From assembly GCA_000469685.2 (NCBI GenBank), contig LS997562.1, positions 36,430,345 to 36,494,344 on the forward strand: DNA of 64,000 nucleotides, read 5' to 3'. Positions 1 through 12,413 of this stretch are shown here, piece by piece. Within the stretch, counting starts at the first letter, position 1. Each line of letters starts with the position of its first letter. The DNA comes from Haemonchus contortus (taxonomy: Eukaryota > Nematoda > Chromadorea > Rhabditida > Trichostrongylidae). The notes beneath the pieces were generated by a model that saw only the letters and a program-made list of their open reading frames with translations, had not been told where the DNA came from and made no database searches. Made by a program: the position numbers and the translations under genes.

Positions 1-1353
1 TTCAGATCGCTCTAACGCTGACTGGTTTTCGCGCAGTGAAACAGAGAGAGCTCGAATTTGTTCGCGGGCTTCCAAAAGGTCGTGAGACTGATCACGACGA
101 GCTGGATATAGCTCAGATGATGGAGAAGAATGAGGCAGATGACGGTCAAGCGAACGTGAACGCACATTATAGGAAGGGGTACCTGTAGGCCTGCGTTGAT
201 TCCGTGGCGATGGGCATTGTCGAGCGAAGTGTCCGGTGCCTCCACAGTTGAAGCAGGGTTGAGCAGGTCCTCCTTGAGCGTCTCGAGAGTAGCCACCGTT
301 GCGCTGCCTCTGAAATTGACGGTTTAGATTGAACCGAGAATTCGAGCCCTGATACCGCCCCTGCCTAGGGCTAAATGCCAGAGGGCGCTGATCGCGTCTG
401 GGACTAAACCCTCTAGGCGCTGCTGTCTTAACTTCAATTGGTCTAGGAGGCGCTGAAGGTGTGATCAAACGATCTGCTGTAGCCTCGGCCAACAACTGTT
501 CTACCATCTGAGCCTTTGAAACCGCTTGTTCAAACGACAGCGGGTTATCAAGTTTGACATAATACCTGATATCTGGACGAAGGCGTGCGACAAACTCCTC
601 CAGGACACGCTCCTTCTGGGTAGCTGGATCCTGTCCTGTGGTGGCTGCACGGACCAAAGTGAGCAGACGGTTAGCAAATGTAGCAGACGATTCGCCTGTT
701 TGTTGCTTACAAGCAGACAGGGCTTGCCGCGCCATGTACCTGTGCTGAGGACCCTCAAACGACTTCCTGAGGTGGGCGACGATCGCGTCGTAGCTCTCGC
801 GGTCGTCCAAGGGGAGCTCCTCGACCTTCTCTCGTGCTGCGCCGTCCAAGTAGCCGATGAGGAACCATGCCTTCTGCTGAGGTGTCCAGGAAGCGGATCG
901 CATCCTCATGACATCCTCTAAACGCCGTAGCCACATAGAAAATTGCATCGAATCTTCACCAGATCCGACGAAAGGAACAAGTCTTTGTAAGGGCCCATCC
1001 GGGCTAAGGGATGCTACAGCAGGAATATTATCAATACGCTTACCTACCGCTGCAAAGGTATTATTAAGGTCAGCTAACAGTGAAGATGTACCTTGGCTAA
1101 TCCGGTGTGTCAGCATGTCGGCAACCTCCTTCGATTCCGTCCGTACGTCGTTGATAGCATTCACCGTGGCGTCGCGGAGAGCTTTGGCATGTCTTCCCTT
1201 CACCGCGGTGTCATCCGCGATGTTAGAGAGGACCTGCGATAGTCCATTGGTGACCGCGTCGGTCGAACCATTAGAAACAAGTCTAGATGGGGGGGGGGCA
1301 GCCGCCCTAAGATCTGGAGAGTTAGCACGAGATGGAGAATGAGACTGGCTCAT
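1..1353 (-). CDS. Retrotransposon gag polyprotein, partial (runs off left edge)
   Basis: On the minus strand one frame is open without a stop from an ATG at 1353 to base 1, about 451 codons. It begins MSQSHSPSRANS. A gag-type segment in the middle includes FLIGYLDGAAREKVEEL and RYMARQALSACKQQ. A basic Arg/Gln/Pro-rich stretch follows, then a CCHC zinc knuckle, CFNCGGTGHFARQC, encoded near 190-235. This arrangement is typical of LTR-retrotransposon gag (Ty3/gypsy or BEL type), which packages element RNA in cytoplasmic particles. Protease and pol would lie left of the window. The frame is undamaged, so the element may be young. No LTR could be placed because the partner LTR is outside the window. 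The gag assignment is firm; the superfamily is not resolved. Confidence 0.8.
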   Translation of the reverse strand, partial: MSQSHSPSRANSPDLRAAAPPPSRLVSNGSTDAVTNGLSQVLSNIADDTAVKGRHAKALRDATVNAINDVRTESKEVADMLTHRISQGTSSLLADLNNTFAAVGKRIDNIPAVASLSPDGPLQRLVPFVGSGEDSMQFSMWLRRLEDVMRMRSASWTPQQKAWFLIGYLDGAAREKVEELPLDDRESYDAIVAHLRKSFEGPQHRYMARQALSACKQQTGESSATFANRLLTLVRAATTGQDPATQKERVLEEFVARLRPDIRYYVKLDNPLSFEQAVSKAQMVEQLLAEATADRLITPSAPPRPIEVKTAAPRGFSPRRDQRPLAFSPRQGRYQGSNSRFNLNRQFQRQRNGGYSRDAQGGPAQPCFNCGGTGHFARQCPSPRNQRRPTGTPSYNVRSRSLDRHLPHSSPSSELYPARRDQSHDLLEAREQIRALSVSLRENQSALERSE

Positions 1354-3510
1354 AAACGCACGAAAACGGAACGGTGTTCCCGAGCGTGGGATACCAGCTT
1401 ATATATGTGTTTATGAGGGAGGAGAAAGGGAGCGGTCCGATACTGTGCAGTGACCGCTGAGGACAAAGAAGAACTGTTGAAAGAAAAGGAGGGAAAGGGT
1501 CACGACCTCAGATCTTCGATAAGAAACCGCAAAATTTCAAACGACGAGCATCTGCAGAGACTGTAAGAGGAGACTTAGTCATCAACATACTGTAGATCGG
1601 TTACAGAAGAAGCAGGAAAGTATCATATTGCCGTTAATAATGAACGCATTAACACGCCGACCACAATGCGAAATACGAAGACACAACGTTGATATAGCGA
1701 TACTGTAATACTGCCACAGGAGGGGGAAAAGAAAATTGCACTGTGAAGTCAAAGTAACAGGCAACCGGTTAACACAGGTTTTAACACGTTCTGCCATATT
1801 AGCGCACTCATCCCATTGCTACATAAGCCACCGATTAGCTAGATCCTTCGCCGGCCAAATGGCGCAGGGCGGGTGATCGCCGTTATGAAGCGATCACTCG
1901 TGGCTCGAGGGTCTCTAGTTCGGATCCTCCGCGCACACCGGGTTTGCGGGCACCTCTACCGCCAAGGTAGGGGATGCCCGCAAGCCGAGGTGTGTCCTGC
2001 CCTATTTGGCGTCTGGCCGGTGTCTTTGACACCGCCAGCCATCTCCCAGTTCGCGCGGAGATGGCTGGCCCCCTCAGTCCTCGATCCTTAACCAGTAAGG
2101 GGGACTGGGGGGGACCCTCGAACCACACTACTACGGGGTTTTGGATCGTTAACAAATGTCTTTGCGCTGGGCCAACCGGCCGTACTACTACACTCACCTA
2201 GGTCCTCGAGCGTCCATTGCTCCATCTCCATGACAACACAACACCACCAATCGTCACTTCACCATTACACGAAATGAACCTCACCTTCACAATTTGTTGA
2301 GCTCTTCACTACAAAGACCGACCCTGTCGGTTATCACCTCGTCACCACCGCCGACCCTGTCGGCTATCAAATCCTCACGTCGACTTTTGCTGCGCAGCCA
2401 CGACGATTTTCTCTACCTCCATTTCCCTGAAATGGGCTCCGAGCTCTCCTTAGCTCCAACACTTCCATTACCTCCATTTCCCTGAAATGGGCACTGAGCC
2501 TTCCTCGGCTTCCACACCTCCACTGGTACCTTTTAAATAAGTCTAGACTTTTGACCAACCGGTCCCCCGGGGAACTATACCACGAGCGATTTCGCCCTCG
2601 CTCTGTAGGCTGCCTGAGATCAACGGAGAACATCGAACAAGGATTACAGTAATATGGGATTCGAAAAAAAAAGGAAGGCATCTGGACAGAACACTAGAAG
2701 AAAGGCGACATTTGAACGCAGCGCTTGAAGAAAGGGGCGCATCTGGCTGAAGTGTCAGAAGAAAGCTGCACATCTGAAGAAAGGAACGCTCCCCAGACTC
2801 CAGAAGAAAGGCGACGTCTAAAGAAACACTAGAAGAAAAGCGCCGTCTGCCGAAGGCATCTGACGGCTGGGTGACGCTTCGATGTACAGCTGGAGAAAGA
2901 GCCGGCTGCCATCAAAGAAAAAATACTGTAGTCCTTGTTCGATCCGTCTGGCGATGCGGTCGACTTTGAATCCAACATCTTAAAGAGGGACTAACACGAA
3001 CTGGCCAGCTTCGTGAGTCGTCCCCGTAATTAAGATCCCCACTGAAACCTAACCCAACTCATCCCTTTCTTCCTCCATAGCGAGGGGTGAACCCCTCGCT
3101 GCTACCAGTAAGCGAGCGCGCCCAGTGGAGCGGCTGATATCGTGTTACGCGAGACGTCTGATTAATATAGTTTATCTTTAAGGCATCAATACAGAGTAGA
3201 GAGGTAATATGACCCGCTATTATCTCGTAACGACATCATGATACAAAATGCATAAACGAAGATGGGCAAGAAACTGTTATACAAAGACTACTAGGTGATA
3301 ACTCGATAAAAGTCAGCTCTTCGTACGGAGGGCTTCGCCCTTAGAGTAAGAGCATGGTGATGGGTACTGGATGAGAAGGAGTAGGGGAGTCGACGGCGCT
3401 CGGTGTCGTTGTCGCCAGACGTCTCTCGTTGCTTCGGTGGCTTGCAGACTCCGCCCTGAAATACTGAGTCATACAGGGGTTTTGTAGAGCTCGTACAGTA
3501 AGCTAAAGCT
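1354..3510. other. Non-coding stretch, probable leader/LTR of the flanking retroelement plus unassigned DNA
   Basis: No convincing gene is seen. It lies 5' of the minus-strand gag frame, so part of it should be that element's leader and 5' LTR, but the LTR ends cannot be fixed without the partner LTR. Features seen are a GC-rich block at 1860-2210 containing GGTTCGAGGGTCC on the minus strand (resembling a tRNA B box), short direct repeats at 2320-2500, and an AAGAAAGG-rich degenerate repeat at 2690-2860. The short open frames here have no recognisable domain. Confidence 0.4.
2690..2860. repeat. Degenerate purine-rich tandem repeat
   Basis: The motif GAAGAAAGGCGACATCTG recurs in imperfect form about every 20-35 bases (for example at 2697, 2728, 2759, 2774 and 2801). 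It looks like a decayed minisatellite. No coding frame stays conserved across the units. Confidence 0.5.
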
Positions 3511-3540
3511 GTGGGATGCGCTCACGCTTACAGCTGGTCG

Positions 3541-4930
3541 CTTTTATTCTGGAGTTAGACGACAACGACAATTCTTGCCCAATTGCTATCGATGACGGCC
3601 TTCTCAGTCTAGTGAAGAAGGGGCAGGCGGCTGCAAGCAGGGAATCGGTGGAGCTTCTTGTGTGCGAACGGAGCGACGCCATTCGATATTTTTACCCACA
3701 TGGTCGCGCAAAAATTCTTGATTCCAGCAAGATCTTATCATTAGAGATTAAAGTTGGATCCTATTTGGCAATAACATGAGGATGACGGATGTCTGTCTGT
3801 TTTCTAAAAAGAGAGCTTTTTCGGGTGCTGTTTTTAGGATCCGACGGGGAACGCTATATCACGGATTTACAGCAGTCACCTCCAGAAACTCGCTCAAGCT
3901 ATCGAAGAAAAGCGAACACGAACAAAGAAGAGTTCCTGTCCGTTTTCTGGATGAGGGCGCTGTACCTGACGTTACAAAGACCATGCAGTCTTGGACCCAG
4001 GAACTGGAGTGCCGTCTCACCTTCTCCAATCTCCTGGCCTCGTACTTTCGGACTATCGTATACAGCAGTTCCTGGCCAGTAAAAAGTTGGCCTATTCCGG
4101 CGGCCTCAAAAATGTGGCTTACAGCCCTCCTGTGAGGAGAAGGGAGTAGCTGTTTATCTTCTTGGTTGAATGAATGTCATAGGTAATAGTGTGATTATTA
4201 GGTTATACGAGAGTTTAGATAAAATTGTGAAAAATTGAAATTGTAAAGCCGGTGCACGACATGCTTCAATGTGTTGTGGAAATATCGATGACTGTACCAT
4301 CATAATGTCAACGCATTTTGGAAGGAACCACTGTTCTCCAATTTCGGATGAGACGTCATGGAACGTAAAACTAACAACCATCGAAAAATACCATATGACA
4401 TTTGGAAACTTTTCATAAAAACAAGTCAGGGGGTGCAATGATGTTGTTAGTGTGAAGTGGTACCGTGAAGCTGGTCGAAAAATAGCTTAATTCATTTGCT
4501 ACTTCGACTCACATACAAGCCGTTGAACGTGTACTCGTCAATCACTTGTTGGGAATACCGATGGAGCCGGGCGTCAGAAATCTTTTTGTCCATCCTGTGA
4601 AATAGCTGTTGTGAACGGCTGTAAGTTATCACGACGCCGTGCAAGGCGACGCATTAATAGACGAGGAGCTTCGATACGAACTTCCATTAAACGGTGCATA
4701 ACAGATGATTGCGCACTGATAGTTGCGATCCCACCCTCTAATGGAATCTCGGTCGTGCTGATCAACTTATACTGGGGTTACAGGAAGACCACTGGCATAA
4801 AAAGGGAAGAACACCCAGCTGGTTCGAGGTGCTGCAGCCTGATGAAAATAAGTAGCCAACGGCGACCGTTTTGGCATGAAGTGCATGATATTAGCGCAGG
4901 AGAAGTTTTCTATAGATAGAGTTCAGGATG
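3541..4930 (+). pseudogene. Decayed mariner-like transposase remnant (copy 1)
   Basis: Broken frames at 3516-3779 read IDDGLLSLVKKGQAAASRE, then VELLVCERSDAIRYF and HGRAKILDSSK. The order and spacing resemble the second helix-turn-helix part of mariner transposases (pattern IDDxxLxxLxxxxP...LGVSxSTIxRHLxxxGKxKKL). Downstream frames are scrambled by stops and frameshifts. The block is also present, equally decayed, in copy 2, so it predates the duplication. No terminal repeats were found. The family assignment is tentative. Confidence 0.35.
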
Positions 4931-7900
4931 TTTCAAAGAATTCCTAAAATGGAGATGAGTGTTTGTCTACAGTGAATGAATGATCTTTGACTATGCATAC
5001 TGCACTGCATGCTGCGACTCATTAACATAGAGAATTGAGCTTTCCTTCATAATGAGTACCATTTGAATCGCTCGACTTACACCAGACACTCCTTTTCATG
5101 TCGAATTTGGCCTGCTGCCCGCACCCCGTTGAATTCTGATGCTCATGTACAAGAGAACACTAGTTATGAATTTCCAGAAAAACACTTACACCCCGCGACA
5201 CACTTTGTGAACGTCCTTCCTGTCGCCAGCGGAACCCTGCCGCATACCAGCGTTGCTTTCATCCTGTCGCCTGCACCCTTCCAAATTTGAATGCTCTTGA
5301 TCCAATGGATCCAGTACCACCAACTCTGTCTGTGTTCCTGTCCGGCCGCACACACCCCTCTTAAATTTACACGTCCTATTCAGGAAATAGGAGTATGAAA
5401 CAAACACACGACTACTCACGACACGTACATCCACAATGCACATACACACGCCGGCTCACACATACATTCACACACATACTCAACATCGTAAATTGCTATT
5501 CATTTTATTCTGCAATAATTTTCAGTCCCAGAAGCTGCCCAGCCAGGAGTTCCAGGCGCCAGGCAAGCAACAACTAAAAAGAAAGGTGAGTGTTCAACGT
5601 AAAGTTCGCAGTTCTGTTGCGTATAGTTTACCATAAAGTCTATATGACCTTATCGAAATCATTCTTTTCCGCTTCTGGTCATACTAAAGAGTGTGATAAG
5701 AGATACTGACTATTAGCAAAGCTGCAAAGAACAGCCATCGGTTGCCATAATGCGAGTGCTTTTTGTGGTAAAAGAGTCCTTTTTCTTAATGAAAACTGTT
5801 CATTAGCTGATGCCATCGATTAAAAGCCTCTCGTTGAAGTTATTTTCTTGGTTGAACGGGGTTATCCATCACCATACGTGAAGACAGTCAGCCTTTATTG
5901 AGAAGTACTGGAAGGTCCGGTAGACGGAACCTCGATGGAATGACCATAGAGAATGACTCATCCACAAAATTCTCCTCTAGAGAGTGAGCGGAGTAAATCA
6001 TACTGAGAATAATTGAAATGAATGTGCTAAAAGAGTCGCGGCTACTTCTGTCAGTACACTGCCCTTTCCTGAGAAGGCTTGTTCTTACGACTGTCTTGCT
6101 TCGTGAATGTCACTCCGTACCATCATCGGCTCGTAATTGTTTGAATGTGTAGGCAAACATTATTTATCGTGACTAGTTTCACTTAATGGTTTTCCGAGAG
6201 TTGTAGTAACATCTGCATACTTCAGGCCACTTCGTGATAACTCTGTTTGACAATCATATCGCATTTGGTGGCGTTATTTGGCTTGACGTCTGATGATCTC
6301 AGTGGAGTTGTTCCATGTAGTCCACAGTTTCCAGCCGTGTTCCGGGGGTATTGGAAATTTGGTGTTTTAGTTCATTTAGCACAACAGTTCGTAAAGCACT
6401 AGAACTACCGCTGGGTGCCTTTGCCATGTCCAACTGTCCACGATAGACGGTCACCCTTTTCTGGGCTTGTGTAGTTCTTTTCGAATTGCAGAATTGCTTT
6501 TTTTGTCCTCACCCGTCTATCAAATGGTATTTTTTTTTGGGTCCTGTCTGACAGTACCTGCAGAATTGGTTCTGAACCAGGACCTTACAGTTCATCTTCT
6601 CAGTTCATTTTTGCGTGCAACTACTTGGAAGAGTTTTGCTTGAGAGTATTTGCCAGCATTTCAGAACCAAGGCGTGGCGTTGTCTATCATCCACTGAAGC
6701 CCGATAGAGATGTTCACTGTGAGTTATTTTTGAGTTTGTTTTGTCACCTTTTCTGAAGATCCACGTATGTTGGTTCTTTATTCCGATATCTTTATTACGT
6801 TTCATTTATTTTTGACATAATGACCTCTGAATTTCGACCTAATGAATGTCGTTCTTTCTAACGGGGTGCAGCACGACAGCGTAAGTAAAGCAATAAAAAC
6901 GTTCGTTTCCAATGTTTATAAAGGCGACACATTAACTGCCCCATGGAATTGATACCTGTACGCTGCGATTGTATTTGAACAGGGCTCTCACTCAAGAGTG
7001 TTGCTCCCATCACCCCACCTCAGCTAGTTCAGCATTCGCATTCGCGAAAGAACAAATAACATGAAACTTCGCCCCTTTTGTGTCGTGAATCCTAACCCGC
7101 CAAAAAATCAGAAAATAGGAAACTGTAAACTGATTTCTGCCTCATATGTGCATTGAACATCTTTTGTCTAAAGCAAGATTTGTTACGGCTTTTTGAAGTA
7201 GGTGTTAGTACAGCAGGCTGCTGCCAGCATCAAAAAGAAAAACTCGGAACCGTTCGAGGATAAGTCTTGAAGGAAAGAGAGTTACTGCGAGAAGTCGTGT
7301 AATGTTTTTCGAAGAGAGACTCCCTCTCAGAGCCATATTTAAGTTACTTATTTTTCGGCAATGTCTATTGCTATCAAAGACATAGTACACACTACACTAA
7401 TTGGCCGTATATCTTGGGCTAACGCATCGACAAAGTAATACCTCTGAGATGTTGAACAACACTATTATGAAAAGCAATGGTGACTTCAATATTGGAAGCT
7501 TTTTCTGGAAGTTTTTTCATCTCCTCAATTTTTCCTGCTTCTGTAGAGCAATCTCCCTCAACATAACGTGTTTAGATCCGGGTTATTCGAAGAGCGGGAC
7601 GGATAGCCTCGAAGACAGGAAAAGAAGATGTTGGTTTTTTCTTTGCTTATGCTAAAGTACTCAGAAAAGTAAGTGGGGAAGAATTCAAACATGGAAAAAA
7701 ATTCATAGAGTTCATCAGAGAACACTGATCGTTAGGTACGTGAAGCGAATATGGGAGGATGATTCGTTCAACCAAGTCTTTCAAAAAATGGCTATTGCCC
7801 TAGTTCATGTTGTTTCTTCCAGATGAATCTAACATATTTAGCTGGCCCTAACCGGATCCCGGCTCAGTTACCCGCTGTGGGGATGTTGAATTGAATTTGC

Positions 7901-8573
7901 AGATGTTTTGCATCCTATGCCCTTAAGAAGCCATTTCTGCCTCAAAGCGAATTGTTTAGCGTCACTCTCGGACGAGTATAAAGCTAAAGCGTACAGGGAG
8001 GCGGAAAAACAAAAAGAAAAGTTTGCTCATTCGGCAGCAGACGCGTATTCTCCAGAGTAAGTTGTTTGTGTAATCATTAGTGTTTTACAAAATTTTGTTA
8101 TACGTACGAGCAATAATAACGAGATAAACCTGCAATGACACTATCAGTGAAAATATTCAAAATAATGCAAATGAGGCAATATTATTTGGTGTTAACGGAG
8201 TTTCGAGAATAAAGGGTAGTCGGGACTTGTAATTGAGGGATAAGTTTATTGGCCAGTTTAGTAACTGACATGTTGACTTGCATGTTTGGAATTCAAATCA
8301 CTGAAGTCAGCATGCCTCGATATCATATCCCTACGCGCTTAATTTATTCAATTTATTTTTCTTAATTCATTGCGAAGAGCATTACCTAGTGTTTCCCGAT
8401 GGTTTTGCACAAAATGCTGTTTTAAGGTACGACATATTAATGATACTCGTCACGGGTGTGCTAATTGTTTTGGTGGTGGTTGCAATCTTTTCAGTGGAAA
8501 CAGCTCCGGTCGAAGAGGTCAGCTTTACCACACTTGTTTTGTTTTTTTTAGTCGAGTCAGTTGACTGGGCCCA

Positions 8574-8859
8574 GGTGCGCTTCGTTGCGCGCGTCCTCGA
8601 AACTAGGTTACGCCGCAGTTTTCGCACTCGGCGAGTCAGCCCGCGATACTTGACAGACGTCGCAGTTGTCAGTGGGGCATACGCTTTGCGCTTGATCCAC
8701 GGCAGTCAGTTCAAAGAGAAGATAACACAGACAAACATATCATTCGCTCCACTGACACTTGGTGGTACTGTAACGTCATCTCGAGAACTCAATGTGGTGC
8801 GCCGCGCGCGAAGTAGGCGGGGTGACCTACTTTAGACGGACGCGCGCAGGACGTTCTCC
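8574..8859. mobile_element. Mutator-like MITE, copy 1 specific
   Basis: This is a 286-bp non-coding element with terminal repeats rich in GCGCGCGTCC. It is flanked by a 9-bp target duplication with one mismatch, ACTGGGCCC at 8564-8572 and ACTGTGCCC at 8860-8868. The empty site is in copy 2 (GATTGTGCCCTTA near 41031-41043). A relative lies in opposite orientation at 41872-42161. The 9-10 bp duplication suggests Mutator-like mobilisation. It sits in intron 5 of the copy 1 gene. Confidence 0.8.
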
Positions 8860-9695
8860 ACTGTGCCCTTACCATGGTTTTGTACAAACAGCAGCCGTTC
8901 AAAACGGGATAATAAAATATATTCCCTTCGAGAAATCTAGTAAGCTAAAGAGTTATCTGTAATAATTAGTTGGTTCTAAGAATGAATATTGAACAAATAA
9001 GTGGGGGAATAACATTGTTTCAAGAAAACTTGTTCACTGATAGCAGTAGTTGCTTGCGTCAAACCATGTTACCATCATAGGTGGACAACCTCACTTAAAG
9101 TCGGCTATACTCATAGGCCCAGAGATAAAGTTCTTATTACAGCCGGAAGAGGACCCCACCATTTTTGACATCAGTTACAGCCAAATAACTATTATCACGG
9201 AAAATATCGATTGCTCTATTCACATGAAGTAAGTATTTCACATTTGCCAGTACTTCTTTCTAATATGTATTGCAGTGTGATTTTTTCACTACTGGTGATT
9301 CCCATTCTACAACATTAGATTTGGCTTGCCATTGAATTGAGCAAATGAGCTTCGCGAGGTGCAGTTATTTTCGTTTAGCTCTCAACGTGGTGGAGGTGGG
9401 TGAAGGGATATTTCTGGCTGTGTTGTGTCATTGTGCGATAGTCAAGCATAAGAACATGCTACCCCAGTAATCCAGCTCCCATCTCACATCCCATCTTCTC
9501 ATCCAACGTTGATTTAACTTACATGCGTGGTCATGTAATAAACATAACACATAACATAACGTCTCTATTTCGTTGGAACAAATGGACGCAATCATGCGTT
9601 TTTACGCAGAGTGTTGCGTTTTCGCGCATTTATTAGTGTGAGGACGCATCAGTCCGCTAGAAACGCACATGAATATCTCGTAAAGACGCACTAGT

Positions 9696-9954
9696 GGTTG
9701 CTTTCTGACTTCAACGATTCAAACGACGTCCGTCTGTCGCGTGCGTGCAGCGACGGCGGTTCTTGACAGGTGTTGACAGCGCTGGATACCGATCGATACC
9801 GCAAGACGGAATGATGAAATTAGTCATCCCAATGTCCTGCGATATCGATCGGTGTTCAGCGCTTTCAACACCTGTCTAGAACCGCCGTCGCTGCACCCAC
9901 GCAACGGACACGCGGACGGACGGACGCCGGTTGAATCGTTGAAGTCTGAAACCA
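9696..9954. mobile_element. Foldback MITE, family F2 (in both copies)
   Basis: The inverted ends read GGTTGCTTTCTGACTTCAAC on the left, and the reverse complement GTTGAAGTCTGAAACCAAT on the right. The interior is a long imperfect palindrome centred near 9818 (GACAGCGCTGG pairs with the later CAGCGC block). It is also present at 42262-42515, so it was inserted before the duplication. It is non-coding. Confidence 0.7.
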
Positions 9955-11217
9955 ATAGGCTTAGGCAAAATGCTCATATCTGCTTAAAAGCGCACATATC
10001 AGCGTAAAACCGTAGGTTCTTTTAATGCGCCCAGTAGGTGACGGGAATATAATGTGTATTCAGTACAATTATACTGTGGTTTGAAATACGATAGTCTTAA
10101 AGTTTTGCATTCATCCATAGTCCTGTTCTATCGTCACTGTGAAAAACGGGTTTCCAACCGAGTTTTTGTTTACTCGGCGCTAAAGGGAAGACAATGTGGG
10201 CAACCGGCGGGCTCTGCGACACTGTGACAGAGCTCTGACGCGTTTTCAGCCAAGGGAATATAACTTTCCAAGTAAGCCTCAGGAGGGAAGAAGCACAGCG
10301 GGGTGGGTGAGTTGATTATCGTGTGCAAAGAGCTGGATGGGGGGGAGAAGAATGGAGATCAAGTTGACCACTGACCCATTTTTCCAGAGGTGTAATGGGT
10401 GATGGTAACCAATAATACTTGACAGAGAGTAATGCTAATGATAATGTAATGATAGATTAAAATTTCCAAACGGCCTTGTCTCCCATTAGATACTACTGAG
10501 CGCTCATCTGTAGGAGAGTTCAAAATGGCAGAAATACGCATTCCTTGCAATTTGTCCCGTCAGTAGAGTGAGGTTTATGCCCAAACGCTGCATCCTTTGC
10601 ATGCCGTTGAAGTTATGAAACAGATGAAGGAAACGCTCAATGTGTACATCAGATTTGGATGACTGTAGCGCGATTTCATTTGGTGGTTACGGTCACTGCA
10701 GTATCGTGTCGCGTGACTACTAAGCGACAGGTGTGGGTGCGTCCGTGGAAATTCGGACCTGAATCCCGCCATGCTTTCGTAGGCTGCTCCTTTCGCCTCG
10801 CAGCAGGCCTCTTCAATTCAGTTAGAAAGGTCCACTGGGAATTATTAAAGTTCCACACTGGTGAGAAGCGTGCGAAATGAAAAGTTTTTAATGACAGACG
10901 AACAGATGATTTGAACGTATCGGCAAGGAAGATGTAGGTAATAAATTGAGTCAGCAAACTGTTAAGAATGGAAAGCTCTCGCTGATGTTAATCTTCTGGG
11001 TCCTTTCAGATGTGCTATTGGCTTAGATTCTATACTCAAGGTTGTAGAAACATTTGATTGTATAACACGTTGACGACAATGTCGGTCAATGTTGACCGAC
11101 AGCCAATCTGTCTCGTGGGACGATGTCGGTCAACGGTGACCGACAGTACTGTAAGTCAGCCAAATGAAGGAAATCTAAGGTTTTTTCGTTTCAAATTTTA
11201 CATTTGTTTATTAACTC

Positions 11218-11348
11218 TGTTGTAACTCCACAGGCGGCTAGTGAGTCCTTTATTGGAGTTGACACAAAGAATGAACCATACTCAACAGAACACTCTCTTA
11301 TATACAATGATCTCGCATGATAGTAAACACTACTATCATTCCCCAACA
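11218..11348 (-). repeat. 3' LTR of the gypsy element
   Basis: TGTTGTAACTCCACAGGCGG through ATTCCCCAACA (written on the plus strand). It differs from the partner LTR at about five of 131 positions by eye, which implies a fairly recent insertion. Confidence 0.92.
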
Positions 11349-11370
11349 CCTCCCCCCTATGATGAATGTA

Positions 11371-12413
11371 TCACATATATGTCTTCTTCCTCGGGCGCAC
11401 TTGAAGACGATCGGGTGGACGGCGTTGTCGGTTCATTCTACACAATTCTGTGGCGGTTGCATTTGGATTCATAATTTCATTGCCTGGATCTCTTGTGGGT
11501 TGCACTTCTTCATTGTGCACTTCACTATACTTTTCTTGTGGATTTTCATGCTGGGAAGGTTCACCAACTCTTTTCTTTGCTTGATCAGTGGCACTTGGTT
11601 GTGATCTGGCTCGCATTTGGTTAGTGTGTCTTCTCCACAATTGCCCGTCTTCCGTCAAAACGTCGTGCAGTACTCGTTCATAACGGTTTTTCACGTGGGC
11701 AGGAATCCACTTTTGCTGTCCAGGACGATTGTCCCGAATATAGACTGGATCTTCAATTTGGTACGATCTTTCACGTGCTCCATGGTGAAGATTGTACTGT
11801 CTTTCCACCACTGTCTTGCGTGGTCCCCTTTCCTTCAGCAGCGTCATTATTGTGTTTGTGGAAGTTGCTTGGGAGTCGTGGTGCACGGAGTCCGACAGCA
11901 CTTCAGATACTCTGCATCGAGTTCTGGCTTGTCTCTCTCCTTTGATTTGGGTAAAGATCTCTTCACAGTATTGACGAAACGCTCTGCTTGTCCACGGAAG
12001 AACGGTGATCGGAAATGTTTCATACCTTGCTTGTCACAAGACTCTCGGAACGTTTCTGATGGGAACTGCGCTCCATTTTCTGACACAGTCACGCTTGAAT
12101 TCTCGAACCGTGCTAATAGCATTTTGAGCTCTCTCATAGTTGCTTTTACTGTGGTCGACGACATCTCGAGGACCTCTGCGCACTGCTTCATCAGGTCTGC
12201 AACTAAGGAATTCCTGAGAGCTTCTGGTTCCTTTACCATTCGGCAATGACACTTCTCCTGCAACTCTTTGTATGCAGGGAGTTGAGTGCACCACTCTAGA
12301 CCGAGTAGGTTGGTGCTCTCCGTGACGTAACAGTAGCCATTTCCTTGATGTCGTTTACCACTGATGCGGTCTTTCACAGAGAATTCGGTATGAAATCTTT
12401 CAGTTATCTTCAT
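11371..12413 (-). pseudogene. Gypsy-type pol remnant: protease tail and integrase, RT/RNase H deleted
   Basis: The first part (11847-12413) starts with a post-protease segment (TESTNLLGLEW). It then jumps directly to an integrase core with SENGAQFPSETF and GQAERFVNTVKRSL, including the second catalytic Asp position replaced in the motif SENG. A second overlapping frame (11371-11901) holds the integrase C-terminal module (NLHHGARERSYQIEDPV and WRRHTNQMRARS). The whole RT-RNase H portion is absent between them, so the element is defective. Confidence 0.8.

Noticed and set aside
7921..7959. 5' extension of exon 4 to the TTTGCAG acceptor
   Set aside because: It is in phase in copy 1 but frameshifted in copy 2. 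The later acceptor TTTAG gives matching frames in both, with mostly synonymous differences.
8389..8835. 148-codon plus-strand frame with a hydrophobic start
   Set aside because: It fuses membrane-anchor exon 5 (8427-8517) to read-through of an inserted MITE. Copy 2 lacks the second part.
10676..10957. Minus frames at 10676-10957 and 43327-43677 sharing ELKRPAARRKEQPTK
   Set aside because: They are open in both copies, but I judged them to be part of an abundant non-coding repeat. There are no splice or domain signals and the GGT model runs on the other strand.
11617..12249. 210-codon plus-strand frame
   Set aside because: It is the antisense shadow of gypsy integrase coded on the minus strand.
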